Source: Betaproteobacteria bacterium
GTDB taxonomy: Bacteria > Pseudomonadota > Gammaproteobacteria > Burkholderiales > Casimicrobiaceae
Length of the DNA: 35,072 nucleotides
Direction: 5' to 3'
Assembly (NCBI GenBank): GCA_003153335.1
Contig: PLYG01000430.1
Location: forward strand, 1,094-36,165
How positions within the stretch are numbered: position 1 is the stretch's first letter; the number at the start of each line of letters is the position of its first letter. Under the pieces are notes generated by a model. The model was given only the letters and a program-made list of their open reading frames with translations, was not told the origin of the DNA and ran no database searches. The position numbers and the translations under genes were made by a program. Shown here piece by piece: positions 23,826-32,308 of this stretch.

Positions 23826-26800
23826 TGCTGAACCCCATCACCTACACCGAGCAGGTGGTCGGCGACTTTCTACGCTACCAGCTCAGCACCTACGCCTTCG
23901 CCGATGCGGGGCTGTACCAGCAGATGCGCGGACTGCTAAACCTGGAGCAGACGCGCAACACACCGCTGATGAAGGGGCCTTTCATCTCGCTGTCGCGCAC
24001 GTTCCAGCAAGGTGCCACGCTAGAGCAATTGGTCAACGATGGCGTGCTGCACCCGCACATCCGGCAGTTGTCGCCGTTCCCGTCGGTGTACCAGCATCAA
24101 GACAAGGCCATTCGCGCTATCCGCGCTGGCCAACCGACGCTCGTAGCCACTGGCACCGGCTCGGGTAAGACTGAGTGCTTCCTGCTGCCGATCATCAGCC
24201 GTTGCCTTCAGCTGCGGGACGATTCGGCGCCGGCCGGCATCACCGCCGTCATCGTCTACCCGATGAACGCGCTGGCCGAAGACCAGTTGCAGCGCATGCG
24301 GGCGCTGCTGGCCGGCACGGGCGTCAGCTTCGGCATGTACGTGGGCAAGACTCCGCGCCGCGAGGCCGATGTGACCGGCGTGCGCCTGCCGCCCGGTAGC
24401 ACCGCAGCCGACTACAAGGCCAAACTAGCCAACATGCAGCAGAAGAAGGAAGACCGAGCGCTGCATCCGGCGGAAGAGCGGGCCAGCCGCGAGGCGATGC
24501 GCAAACCGGGCAACCAGCCACGCATCCTGCTGACGAATGTGAAGCAGCTGGAGCTGCTGCTGACGCGCCAGCAAGACCTGGAGCTGTTCGATAGTGCACT
24601 CCTCGAATTCCTGGTGTTCGACGAGGCACATACGTTCACCGGCGCCCAAGGCGCAGAGACGGCGTGCCTGATTCGGCGTTTGCGCGCCTATTGCGGCAAG
24701 AACGAAGCCAGCACGGCTTGCATCGCCACATCGGCCACCATCGCCGACCCGGTGAACGGGTTGGAGGCCGGGCGCGACTTCGCCAGTCGGTTCTTCGGTG
24801 TAGATAGCAGTAAAGTGGTGCTGGTGGGCGAGTCATACGAGAACGACCTTTGGGGCACACCACGCAAGGCCAGCCCACGGTTAAACGGTGACCAGGCGCT
24901 CCAGTTGCAGACCTTGCTGGAAGTGCTAAGCCAGGTAGACCGTGACGCTGCCAGCGACGCAGCAGTGCAGGCGCTACGCGTCTGGTTTCAGTCGGCCACT
25001 GGCGACCGCTTGCCAGCCGGCAACTGGCGCGAAGCGATTTGCCAGTGGCTAAGTCACAACGAGGTGGTTTTCCAGATCGGCGAGGCGCTGCGCAAGCCGC
25101 GCAGGCTGCAGGACCTTCTGACCAGCCTGGGCGCATCGTTGGGACGGCCGATCTCCCAGGAAGAGATTCTGGTCTGGCTGGCCCTAGGGGCTGCTTCTCG
25201 CCAGGGCGGGCGACCGCTGTTGCGCCCAGTGGTACACGGCTTTGTGCGCGGCGTGAGCGGCGCGGTGGTGACGTTCCCGGAACAAAGCAAAGACGCCAAG
25301 CTGTGGCTATCCTCCGAAGATGCGCTGGCTATTGACGCCGAACTTCACCGCTTTCCGTTGCTCAGTTGCACCACCTGTGGCCAACACTACTTCGAGCACG
25401 GACTAGAAGATTTCAACTTTATCGGTCCCAAGCCTGGCGGCGGTAGCGCTGAGGGCGCCGGGCGGGTCTGGCGCGGCACCGAGATCAACTTGGGCGGTAT
25501 TCGGGCCCTGTCACTAGATCACCAAGTGGGCGCAGAGGCCGAAGACGACCCGGTGCGTACCGAGACTCTGTTTGCCTGCCGGTACTGCGGCACGGTGCAT
25601 GACAGTAACCTGGTCGATTGCGTGGGATGCGGACGTAACAACGTGCTCAAGCCGCTGTACTTCGTGCAACAGAAGGAAGAGCACAAGGGGAAGTTGACAC
25701 GATGTGTGTCCTGCAGCGCCGCCGGTCGCCGATTCAGCGGCAACTACCGCGAGCCTGCGCGCCCAGTGCGGGCCACCACGGTGGCCGACGTGCACGTGCT
25801 GGCTCAAAGCATGATTCACCGCGCCGAACGGCGGCGCCTCCTTGTATTCGCCGACAACCGGCAGGACGCTGCCTTTCAGGCGGGGTGGATGCAAGACCGC
25901 TCGCGCCGCTATCGGCTGCGTGAGTTGATCTACCAGAAGCTGAAGCAAGGACCGGTCTCCGTCAGCGACCTGACACTGTGGCTAGACCAACACCTGGACG
26001 CTGATGACGAATTGTCGCGGGCGCTGATCCCGGAGGTCTGGCGCGTAGAGCCCAAGTCGGAAACCGGCCAGGGCCACGGCCAGGAGCGGAAGTGGTTCTT
26101 GCGAGTACAGATCCTGCGCGAGCTGGCGGTGGGTGGGCGGCAGCGCGTGGGCCTCGAACCGATTGGCCGGATGAAAGTGGATTACCTAGGCCTCACCGCG
26201 GACAGGCCTGAACTGGCGCCTTGGGCGACCAGGCTGGGGTGCGAGCCGAAGGCCTTGGCCGAGGGCGTAGCTTCGCTGCTGGACGCGGCCCGGTCCCGGC
26301 GCATGGTGTACGACAGCATCACAAACGTCTATTCCAAGGTCTGGATGGACGGCGAGCTGCAGGTGATGCGCGGCTACCTGCCGTCGATGAAAGGCGTGCC
26401 TGCCGCGCTGAAGTTCCAGCGCGATGGGCAGGATGACGAGGGCCGCATCAAGCAGTGGTACAGCAACTACAGCACGGTTGCCAAGCAGGCTGCGGTGGCT
26501 TGGGGTGTCGCTCCCGATGAGGTGAGGCCCTTCCTCGAGGACATGTGGAGGCTGGTGACGGATGAGCTGCACCTGTTGGCTCCCGTGCAGCTGAAGGGCG
26601 CCCGAGGCGGACTGCTCCCTGGTTGTATCGGCGCACATCAGGTGGACGCGAACCGACTGACACTGCGGCCGGACAGAGGCATGCACCGGTGCCAGACTTG
26701 TCGCCGGCTACATGCACGCATCAACCCCGGCATGACCTGCATGGCCTGGCGCTGCGGCGGCAAACTGGTCTTCGAGGCCGAGAACCCCGATGACTACGAC

Positions 26801-29227
26801 TTGCTACTGCTGGACCAGGAATTCGCCATGCTGCGGGCGAAGGAGCATTCGGCGCAGATCCCCAGCGCAGAACGCGAGCGGATCGAGAACGCCTTCAAGA
26901 GCGACGGCGAACGCATAAACACGCTGGTGTGTACACCCACGCTGGAGATGGGTGTGAACATCGGGGCGCTGGATGCTGTGCTGATGCGCAACGTGCCGCC
27001 GCTGCCCGCCAACTACTGGCAGCGCGCCGGGCGGGCGGGGCGGCAGTTCCGCATGGCGCTGGACATCACCTATGCGCGGGCGGCGAGCCACGACCGGGCC
27101 TATTTCAACGAGCCGCTGAAAATGCTGGAAGGCCTGGTGGAGCCACCCAGTTTTAACCTCCGTAACCCGGTGATGGTAGCCAAGCACGTGCATGCCACGG
27201 TGTTAACGGCACTGTTCAAGCTGCTGCGCGAGAAGGCACTGCCGCAAGCGGAGCTGGACGTCCTGCAAGGCGCGATGCGGGCCTGCCTGCCACCGCAGAT
27301 CAAAACATTCTTGTTTACACTCGAAGGCCTGGTGCGCTCAGCGCCGATGAAGCTGACGGAACTGACCTCGGTTGTTCGGCAACATCGCGCGATCCTGATC
27401 GCTGCCGTGCTGGCTGCCTTCAAGCAAGGATGGCCCGAGGCCGACGCTGACGTGGTCAGCACGGAGCGAGTCTCAGGCATTATCGACAACCTGTCCGAAG
27501 AACTGCAGACCGTTATCGGCCGCTTGTTCCGGCGACTGCAATGGGCATTAGGGCAACTGGAGCGTCTGCGCAAGGTGGCCGAGGCCAAGGGTTCGATGGA
27601 CCCCGACGAGGAAGCACTGCGCAGCCGCTGCGAACGACTGGTCAAGAAGCTGAAGGGCGAGGCCCGGCGCCGCTCCAACCAGGCCGAAGGCGTAGATGAG
27701 ACTAATACCTACGGTGTGCTGGCTGCGGAGGGGTTCTTGCCAGGATATGGGTTGGACACTGGAGCGGTGAGCATTACGCATATCGCCCCGCGCTTCGGAT
27801 CGGACATCTCCGACTGGGAACTGCGGCGCAACAGCGCGCTGGCCGTTCGTGAGTACGTGCCCGGCAACCTGATTTACGCGAACGCGCACAAGTTTGTGCC
27901 GCGCACCTTCCACCTGATTCCTGAAGAGCCCATCGTCTTCGCGGTGGATCTGGCCAATGAGTCCATTCAAGAGACCGGCGGCTTGGCGCAGCCGACGGCG
28001 CCGACGCAGACCGAGGCCTTGGGATCGGCCAGAATATTCGGCGTGCAGGTCTGTGACGTGGACGCGCCGCACCAGTCCTACATCTCGGACGATGAGGACT
28101 ACCGATTCCAGTTGCCAGTAGCAGTTTTCGGTCAAGACCAGGGGCGGCATTCAGGAGGCCCGGCTTACGAGTGGGGCAAGGCCGTGCTACACCTAAAGCA
28201 CGGACTACACATGCGGCTGGTGAACGTGGGGGCGGCCTCGCAGGTAAAGGCGCACGGAGAGATGGGCTACCCCGTATGCCTGGTGTGTGGCCAAAGCCGG
28301 TCGCCAATGAGCACGCTGAAGGAGCTGGACTCGTTCAACGAGCATCATATAGACCGATGTGGCCGCCCGATCCAGAAGATCGCCTTCTATGCGGAGGCTG
28401 TGGCCGATGCGCTTGTGCTGCCGGATTGCTCGTCCAAAGAGGCAGCGTACAGCGTCATGGAGGCACTGCGCCAGGGGGCGGCCGAAGTGCTGGACATGGA
28501 AATCTCAGACCTGCAGGTGCAGGTGTTGGGCAAGCCCGGATCGGAGACCTACGACGCGCTTCTGTACGACCCGATGCCAGGTGGATCGGGCCTACTGGAG
28601 CAGATGATCGGACACTGGCCGGCGGTCATTCAGCGTGCACTGAGTCTGGTGGAAAACTGCCCGTCAGCCTGCGAGACTTCGTGCGTTGACTGTCTGCAGC
28701 ACTTCCGCAATTCGTTCTATCACTCCGAATTGAATCGGCATACTGCCCAGAACTACCTGCGCGAGTGGGGCAACGCCGTGAGCCTCAGCCACGTGATTCC
28801 GGCCGTGCTGCCGGACGACACTCAGACCCAGAAACCGGGGAATCCGCCCGAGCAACAGCTGGTGGCCATGCTCAAAGCAGCGGGGTTGGTCAACTTCGAG
28901 ACGGAGAAGCCCATCGCGCTGTCGGGCGGAGTCACCACTCGCCCTGACGTCTACTTCCATGCACCCAATGACCAGTACGATGGCGTGTGCGTGTACCTGG
29001 ATGGCATGAGCGAGCACTTGCATGGCAACGCGCAGACGGCCGCCAAGGACCGGCAGATTCGTGATGAACTGAGAAACACCGACTTCGAGGTCGTTGCGAT
29101 CCAGTACCAGGAGCTCTATGACAAGACGGCCATGCGGACCCACATGCGCCGCATTGCGAAGGCAGTTGCTGGCAAGTCCAAAGCCAAGGAAGTCGAGGCG
29201 AGCGACACCTGGTTTGATGCTTCCTGA
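23825..29227 (+). CDS. Giant helicase with zinc clusters, DUF1998/MZB and a Vsr/DUF559-like nuclease end
   Basis: 1800 residues; the start overlaps the previous stop as TAATG. Superfamily 2 motifs are GTGSGKT (about 110-116), DEAH (266-269), TSATI (about 303), TLEMGVNIG (about 1038) and QRAGRAGR (about 1065). Cys pairs occur at about 515 (CTTCG), 584-602 (CRYCG, CVGCG), 624 (CVSC), 960-980 (CQTC, CGG), 1486 (CLVCG) and 1615-1625 (CPSACETSCVDC, then HFRN). The last is the zinc-binding DUF1998/MZB pattern of MrfA-type helicases and DrmB. After it, RPDVYF (D1708), VYLDGMSEH (D1726, H1731) and KDRQIRDELR (about 1741) resemble Vsr/DUF559 nucleases of the PD-(D/E)XK fold. In DISARM these parts are separate proteins (DrmA, DrmB, DrmC). 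Confidence 0.82.
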   Translation: MLNPITYTEQVVGDFLRYQLSTYAFADAGLYQQMRGLLNLEQTRNTPLMKGPFISLSRTFQQGATLEQLVNDGVLHPHIRQLSPFPSVYQHQDKAIRAIRAGQPTLVATGTGSGKTECFLLPIISRCLQLRDDSAPAGITAVIVYPMNALAEDQLQRMRALLAGTGVSFGMYVGKTPRREADVTGVRLPPGSTAADYKAKLANMQQKKEDRALHPAEERASREAMRKPGNQPRILLTNVKQLELLLTRQQDLELFDSALLEFLVFDEAHTFTGAQGAETACLIRRLRAYCGKNEASTACIATSATIADPVNGLEAGRDFASRFFGVDSSKVVLVGESYENDLWGTPRKASPRLNGDQALQLQTLLEVLSQVDRDAASDAAVQALRVWFQSATGDRLPAGNWREAICQWLSHNEVVFQIGEALRKPRRLQDLLTSLGASLGRPISQEEILVWLALGAASRQGGRPLLRPVVHGFVRGVSGAVVTFPEQSKDAKLWLSSEDALAIDAELHRFPLLSCTTCGQHYFEHGLEDFNFIGPKPGGGSAEGAGRVWRGTEINLGGIRALSLDHQVGAEAEDDPVRTETLFACRYCGTVHDSNLVDCVGCGRNNVLKPLYFVQQKEEHKGKLTRCVSCSAAGRRFSGNYREPARPVRATTVADVHVLAQSMIHRAERRRLLVFADNRQDAAFQAGWMQDRSRRYRLRELIYQKLKQGPVSVSDLTLWLDQHLDADDELSRALIPEVWRVEPKSETGQGHGQERKWFLRVQILRELAVGGRQRVGLEPIGRMKVDYLGLTADRPELAPWATRLGCEPKALAEGVASLLDAARSRRMVYDSITNVYSKVWMDGELQVMRGYLPSMKGVPAALKFQRDGQDDEGRIKQWYSNYSTVAKQAAVAWGVAPDEVRPFLEDMWRLVTDELHLLAPVQLKGARGGLLPGCIGAHQVDANRLTLRPDRGMHRCQTCRRLHARINPGMTCMAWRCGGKLVFEAENPDDYDLLLLDQEFAMLRAKEHSAQIPSAERERIENAFKSDGERINTLVCTPTLEMGVNIGALDAVLMRNVPPLPANYWQRAGRAGRQFRMALDITYARAASHDRAYFNEPLKMLEGLVEPPSFNLRNPVMVAKHVHATVLTALFKLLREKALPQAELDVLQGAMRACLPPQIKTFLFTLEGLVRSAPMKLTELTSVVRQHRAILIAAVLAAFKQGWPEADADVVSTERVSGIIDNLSEELQTVIGRLFRRLQWALGQLERLRKVAEAKGSMDPDEEALRSRCERLVKKLKGEARRRSNQAEGVDETNTYGVLAAEGFLPGYGLDTGAVSITHIAPRFGSDISDWELRRNSALAVREYVPGNLIYANAHKFVPRTFHLIPEEPIVFAVDLANESIQETGGLAQPTAPTQTEALGSARIFGVQVCDVDAPHQSYISDDEDYRFQLPVAVFGQDQGRHSGGPAYEWGKAVLHLKHGLHMRLVNVGAASQVKAHGEMGYPVCLVCGQSRSPMSTLKELDSFNEHHIDRCGRPIQKIAFYAEAVADALVLPDCSSKEAAYSVMEALRQGAAEVLDMEISDLQVQVLGKPGSETYDALLYDPMPGGSGLLEQMIGHWPAVIQRALSLVENCPSACETSCVDCLQHFRNSFYHSELNRHTAQNYLREWGNAVSLSHVIPAVLPDDTQTQKPGNPPEQQLVAMLKAAGLVNFETEKPIALSGGVTTRPDVYFHAPNDQYDGVCVYLDGMSEHLHGNAQTAAKDRQIRDELRNTDFEVVAIQYQELYDKTAMRTHMRRIAKAVAGKSKAKEVEASDTWFDAS

Positions 29228-29274
29228 GTTGTGAGCTGGTCATCGTGGTTTGCACTGATCTATGGAATTGAAGC

Positions 29275-29979
29275 GTGAAGCAAGTCGGGGTTGACGGGTG
29301 TCATGCTGGCTGGATCGCTGTCTCCGATACGGTCGACGGTCTGACATATTGTATCCACCCGACCTTTGAGGATCTGCTCGATTCATGGTCGTCTGCGCAG
29401 AAGATACTAGTCGACATTCCTATAGGCTTACCTGCTCGAAGGATCCCTGTTCGCCAGTGCGACATGCAAGCGAGAAGGGTCTTGGGACCGAGGGCTTCAA
29501 GTGTCTTCACGCCACCATCGCGCAGCGCTTCCAGAGCCCAGAGCATAGAAGTGGCGCGCGAGCTAAACCTGACCGAGGTCCACCGCAGCCTTTCGGCTCA
29601 AGCATGGGGAATTTGCAGAAAGATCGCCGAAGTCGATCAAGCTCTGCTGGCTCATCGCAGGGCCCGGGAGGCAGTGATGGAGGTCCACCCGGAGGTGTGC
29701 TTCTGGTCACTAGCTGGCAGTGCACCGATGAATCATGCCAAACGCACAGCTGCCGGCCAGCGAGAGCGCCTTCAATTGCTCCAGCGATGGGAGGCGCATT
29801 CAGCTGAACTCCTGGGTTCCATCATGGCAAACCATAGGCGCCGCGATGTTCAGGCCGACGACGTGCTCGATGCGTTGGTGGCACGCCTCGGGGCACTCGG
29901 GACCGGCCGATGGCGACCCCCTTGGGGTGCCCGGCGGGGCGCCCTGCGAGAAAAGTGGTGCCTGGTAGGAGCTTCTTGA
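29275..29979 (+). CDS. DUF429 protein (predicted RNase H-like nuclease)
   Basis: 234 residues from GTG 29275, 47 bp after the helicase gene and in the same direction. Family marks are VGVDGCHAGWI (4-14), VDIPIGLP (46-53), RxCD at 59-62, EVHPEVCFW (about 136), KRTxxGQRER (about 154) and ADDVLDALVA (about 193). DUF429 is classed as RNase H-fold, with acidic residues in these motifs forming the likely active site. No substrate is established. Proximity and strand suggest an accessory nuclease for the operon, though the gap leaves open a separate unit. Confidence 0.75.
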   Translation: MKQVGVDGCHAGWIAVSDTVDGLTYCIHPTFEDLLDSWSSAQKILVDIPIGLPARRIPVRQCDMQARRVLGPRASSVFTPPSRSASRAQSIEVARELNLTEVHRSLSAQAWGICRKIAEVDQALLAHRRAREAVMEVHPEVCFWSLAGSAPMNHAKRTAAGQRERLQLLQRWEAHSAELLGSIMANHRRRDVQADDVLDALVARLGALGTGRWRPPWGARRGALREKWCLVGAS

Positions 29980-30067
29980 GCGAAACCATGAATTGCAGAT
30001 TCGTCGGTGGTGGAATCTTACCGCCGCGAGGCACTCTTAGGCTCATATTGCCCATGCGTGTGCGCGA

Positions 30068-30400
30068 TCATGCGAAATTGATCGGCGAAAACCACCGACT
30101 CGGGAGCATCTCCGAACGGTTGACGCGCCGACGAATCAATTCAATGAATGACAAGCCTTGCCGCAACCGATTCAGTGGCACCGGCATGTCCGCAAACAGC
30201 GCGCCGTTGCGCAGCGCCCCAAGCTTGCGCTCGATCAGCGGGATGTAATGCTGCCAGTCGTAGCGGGTCTGGCGGCGATCGAGCAGCCGCTCGTGGTCGG
30301 CGACTACGGCGTCTGCTGCGACCACGCTGACCCGGTTCGGATACAGCCGCGTACTCACCATCTGGCCCGCCAGCTCACACGGCACCGAGTACGAGCGACG
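30068..30400 (-). pseudogene. istA: IS21-family transposase (IstA) C-terminal relic
   Basis: The minus frame gives SVPCELAGQMVSTRLY, VVAADAVVADHERL, then TRYDWQHYIPLIERK and GALRNGALFADMPVP, the familiar C-terminal block of IstA. It is preceded by an in-frame TAG (30403-30401), loses similarity below about 30150, and has no istB or inverted repeats nearby. Only about 90 codons survive. It marks an old insertion at the downstream edge of the defence cargo. Confidence 0.8.
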
Positions 30401-30472
30401 CTAAGCGATCAAGATCGACGACATTTTTGATGGGGTAGTTGGGTAGGGCTTGAGGGCCCGGAAAACGAAGGG

Positions 30473-30769
30473 TTAGTTGTCCATGTCGCAAAGCGTTAAC
30501 CCAAGCTTCTTAGCTAATTTCTCGGCTTCATTTTGAGAACAGTGCAAAAATACGGCAGCGACGCGCGGAGAACCGGCCATAAGCCACAGACCGCGCTCTT
30601 CTTTGGTATATTCCAGGCGCAGTGTGGGCATCTGCGTCGGAGATTCGTAGCTGATTCGCACTTCTGCTTCAGACCAGAGCTTTGGCGTAATGTCTAGCAG
30701 GCTATCCACCGCCGAATAGGCAATGCGAATCTTATCGCCAACGAGAATAGAAAATGAATTGATCGACAT
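30473..30769 (-). CDS. Hypothetical 98-aa protein
   Basis: Start taken at ATG 30769 (MSINSFSILVGDK); the frame is open upstream without a better start. It reads as a beta-rich N-terminal half (KIRIAYSAVDSLLDI, EVRISYES, TLRLEYTKEERGLWLMAG), then a helical end (CSQNEAEKLAKKLG). The coding sequence is visibly more AT-rich than the element average, consistent with separate acquisition. No family recognised. Confidence 0.55.
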   Translation of the reverse strand: MSINSFSILVGDKIRIAYSAVDSLLDITPKLWSEAEVRISYESPTQMPTLRLEYTKEERGLWLMAGSPRVAAVFLHCSQNEAEKLAKKLGLTLCDMDN

Positions 30770-30819
30770 ATTGGGCCAGAAAGGGAAGTAAAGCCAAAAT
30801 TGGTTCACGCAATATTTAG

Positions 30820-31035
30820 CGGCACGATCCGAATGGCGCGCAGGACTGGAACTCGGACGCCATCGCTGGAATCGACAAGGCCAACAATTACCGCGAGCAG
30901 TGGTGCCGCGCGGCGTGGTCGGACCGGCTTCGTGACGCAATGCTCGAAAAGCAGCGCAGTGATTTGATGAGACATGTGACGAAATCCAAGCATGAAACGG
31001 GAAGTATACCCAGTAGATGTATGCTCTGTAGATAA
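30820..31035 (+). other. Open plus frame without a start, probable gene relic
   Basis: After a TAG at 30817-30819 the frame gives NGAQDWNSDAIAGIDKANN, YREQWCRAAWSDRLRDAML, EKQRSDLMRHVTKSKHE, and stops at 31033. Composition is convincingly protein-like but no ATG or GTG begins it. On the other strand, ATG 30993 opens a 62-aa frame preceded by GGG-TATACT-N9, like the element promoters. Which strand is or was coding is unresolved. Confidence 0.35.
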
Positions 31036-31064
31036 ATATGCAGTAGCGTTGCACGCTATGGGGC

Positions 31065-31289
31065 ATGAAAAAGCCCAAGCCCAAGAGCGCGCGTGCCCGA
31101 GTGGCAGCAAATGTTCTGCGATTGAGAAGTGAGCGGGAATTAAGTCAGGAAGCGCTAGCGGAAGCGGCTGACTTTCACCGCACGTACGTGAGTCAGCTTG
31201 AGCGACGCGTGACCAACATCACGGTCGATAATCTTGAGCGGCTGGCTGTGGCACTACGCGTCGACATAATCGAATTGCTGCGCGACTAA
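31065..31289 (+). CDS. Xre-family HTH regulator, 74 aa
   Basis: A single helix-turn-helix domain: VAANVLRLRSERELSQEALAE, AADFHRTYVSQLERR, then NLERLAVALRVDIIELL. Length and lack of an extra domain match the C proteins that control restriction-modification operons and small phage-type repressors. A lysine-rich N-terminus (KKPKPKS) precedes it. It could control the defence operon 16 kb upstream or be the unidentified binder of the TATNCCC palindromes; neither can be shown here. Confidence 0.8.
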   Translation: MKKPKPKSARARVAANVLRLRSERELSQEALAEAADFHRTYVSQLERRVTNITVDNLERLAVALRVDIIELLRD

Positions 31290-31477
31290 CCTCGTCCGCA
31301 GCACAGTCTGCTGCGCGCCCGAATGTGCACCGGCTGGGCTCCTTTGCTTCGCATCGCAGTAACGTACCGTATTGTCATCTCCAATTCACCATGGCGTGCG
31401 CCACCACTAGAAATGTCGAAGGGACCGCGTCCAAAGTACGCATTGCGCGCGGATAGTACTGCATCCGTTACCAACAA
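31286..31477 (-). CDS. Doubtful 63-aa minus-strand frame
   Basis: From a TTG at 31477 the frame gives TDAVLSARNAYFGRGPF, then GGARHGELEMTIRYVTAMR and KGAQPVHIRARS. It is protein-like, and the open frame extends about 13 codons further upstream (HQQLDGALL) to a TAA. No ATG/GTG start or ribosome site was found, so it may be a fragment. It overlaps the Xre stop by 4 bp, tail to tail. Confidence 0.3.
   Translation of the reverse strand: MLVTDAVLSARNAYFGRGPFDISSGGARHGELEMTIRYVTAMRSKGAQPVHIRARSRLCCGRG
31297..31315. terminator. Hairpin after the Xre gene
   Basis: CGCAGCA-CAGTC-TGCTGCG, a 7-bp perfect stem with 5-nt loop, 8 bp after the TAA of the regulator. There is no T tract, so termination is uncertain. 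Confidence 0.35.
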
Positions 31478-31592
31478 AGCGCCGTCAAGCTGTTGGTGAA
31501 CTGTTGTTCGCTGTTAGTTTTGGTGATTTTCGCGCCATCAAACGATCAAGTGTAAATTCCATAGACGAGCTGCAGAATCGAGCGCTGTGCTC

Positions 31593-31610
31593 GCTCGAAT
31601 CCCTCATGGC
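31593..31610 (+). repeat. Candidate right attachment repeat
   Basis: GCTCGAATCCCTCATGGC, 16 of 18 identical to the T-arm and acceptor segment of the tRNA-like sequence at 14757-14774 and in the same orientation. The surrounding bases do not form a T-stem, so it is not a second tRNA. Confidence 0.4.
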
Positions 31611-31630
31611 TCTTCAGCATCCGCAGGGGA

Positions 31631-31771
31631 ATGCCGCCGGCCGAAAGTACCCTGTCAATCTTTAACCGTGATGTTCCGCCGGTTCCGGTAGCTCAACGTC
31701 CTGCCGCAATCGAGCAGGCAATTCGCGAAGTCGTTCAAGCCAACCGCCGCCCGGGTAGTGTCTCAGTTTGA
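31631..31771 (+). CDS. Possible 46-aa protein
   Basis: ATG 31631 with AGGGGA directly upstream (spacing short). The product begins MPPAESTLSIFNRD, then VPVAQRPAAIEQAIREVVQA and a basic end. It has a convincing amphipathic helix but no family. It may be a fragment, since it lies in a decayed stretch. Confidence 0.4.
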   Translation: MPPAESTLSIFNRDVPPVPVAQRPAAIEQAIREVVQANRRPGSVSV

Positions 31772-31825
31772 ATGTAAGGCGGCAAACCGCTTTTTCAGCG
31801 ACCGCCGGTCGTGATGTGATCATGC

Positions 31826-32137
31826 GTGGATGAAAAAGCCTACGATCCGCGCCAGATCGTAGCCCAATTCAATGTAGTTACAACCGGGCCGGCGCGAACT
31901 GACGAGAACATGGCCTTTGAGATGTCTGTCGAGAAGGTACTCGGGTCAGGTTTTTCGGTGGACGAAGCCTTGGGGCTGATGGCGGCCACCGTGAACCCGG
32001 ACTTCGCCCCGCCGCCGAAGGCTGCCTACACCGGGTATTGTCTGGACGACGCGCTGGACACGCGCGTGCGGTTGTCGTTGTGGGGTTATGTCAGAACTCC
32101 CCTGCTGGCACGGACGCCAGCGGGCAACGCGAGTTGA
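31826..32137 (+). CDS. Hypothetical 103-aa protein
   Basis: GTG start at 31826; a later ATG (31912) is an alternative that keeps the conserved-looking part. It contains AFEMSVEKVLGSGFSVDEALG and PDFAPPPKAAYTGYCLDDAL. No family recognised. It ends about 145 bp before operator site 6, where a new transcription unit begins. Confidence 0.5.
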   Translation: MDEKAYDPRQIVAQFNVVTTGPARTDENMAFEMSVEKVLGSGFSVDEALGLMAATVNPDFAPPPKAAYTGYCLDDALDTRVRLSLWGYVRTPLLARTPAGNAS

Positions 32138-32280
32138 GCGCGCGAGCACATTGTGCGTTGCGCGTTCCGTGAGCAGACCACGAACCGCATTCGTTCCCGA
32201 GTTTCCGTACTACCATAGCGAACACGGTCGCATCGAGCGTCACACTCGCGGAGTCTTCATGCAAAAGAAATGCCTTGCAC

Positions 32281-32302
32281 TATACCCACTTGTGGGTATA
32301 AT
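32281..32302 (+). promoter_or_regulatory. Palindromic operator and promoter (site 6)
   Basis: 32281-32300 reads TATACCC-ACTTGT-GGGTATA, with perfect arms. TATAAT is 32297-32302 and the ATG at 32309 follows after exactly six bases. A TTGCAC at 32275-32280 is a reasonable -35 at 16-bp spacing. It is the best-formed copy in the window. Confidence 0.82.
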
Positions 32303-32308
32303 ATGGTT

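Larger units (their letters stand above)
31478..31825 (+). other. Decayed region with a plus open frame to 31667
   Basis: A plus frame open from a TAG near 31412 reads LPTKRRQAVGELLFAVSF, GDFRAIKRSSVNSIDELQ, NRALCSLESLMALQH and stops near 31667. There is no early start codon; I do not recognise it. It includes the candidate right attachment repeat at 31593-31610. A CGACC-GCC-GGTCG palindrome sits near 31800. Confidence 0.3.

Noticed and set aside
27548-28150. 200-aa minus-strand open frame inside the giant helicase
   Set aside because: Antisense to conserved helicase sequence; no ribosome site or motif.
31008-31030. Seventh full operator copy (TATACCC at 31011)
   Set aside because: Only one half-site is present; the partner half lacks the GGG/CCC core. 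Mentioned as a possible degenerate site instead.
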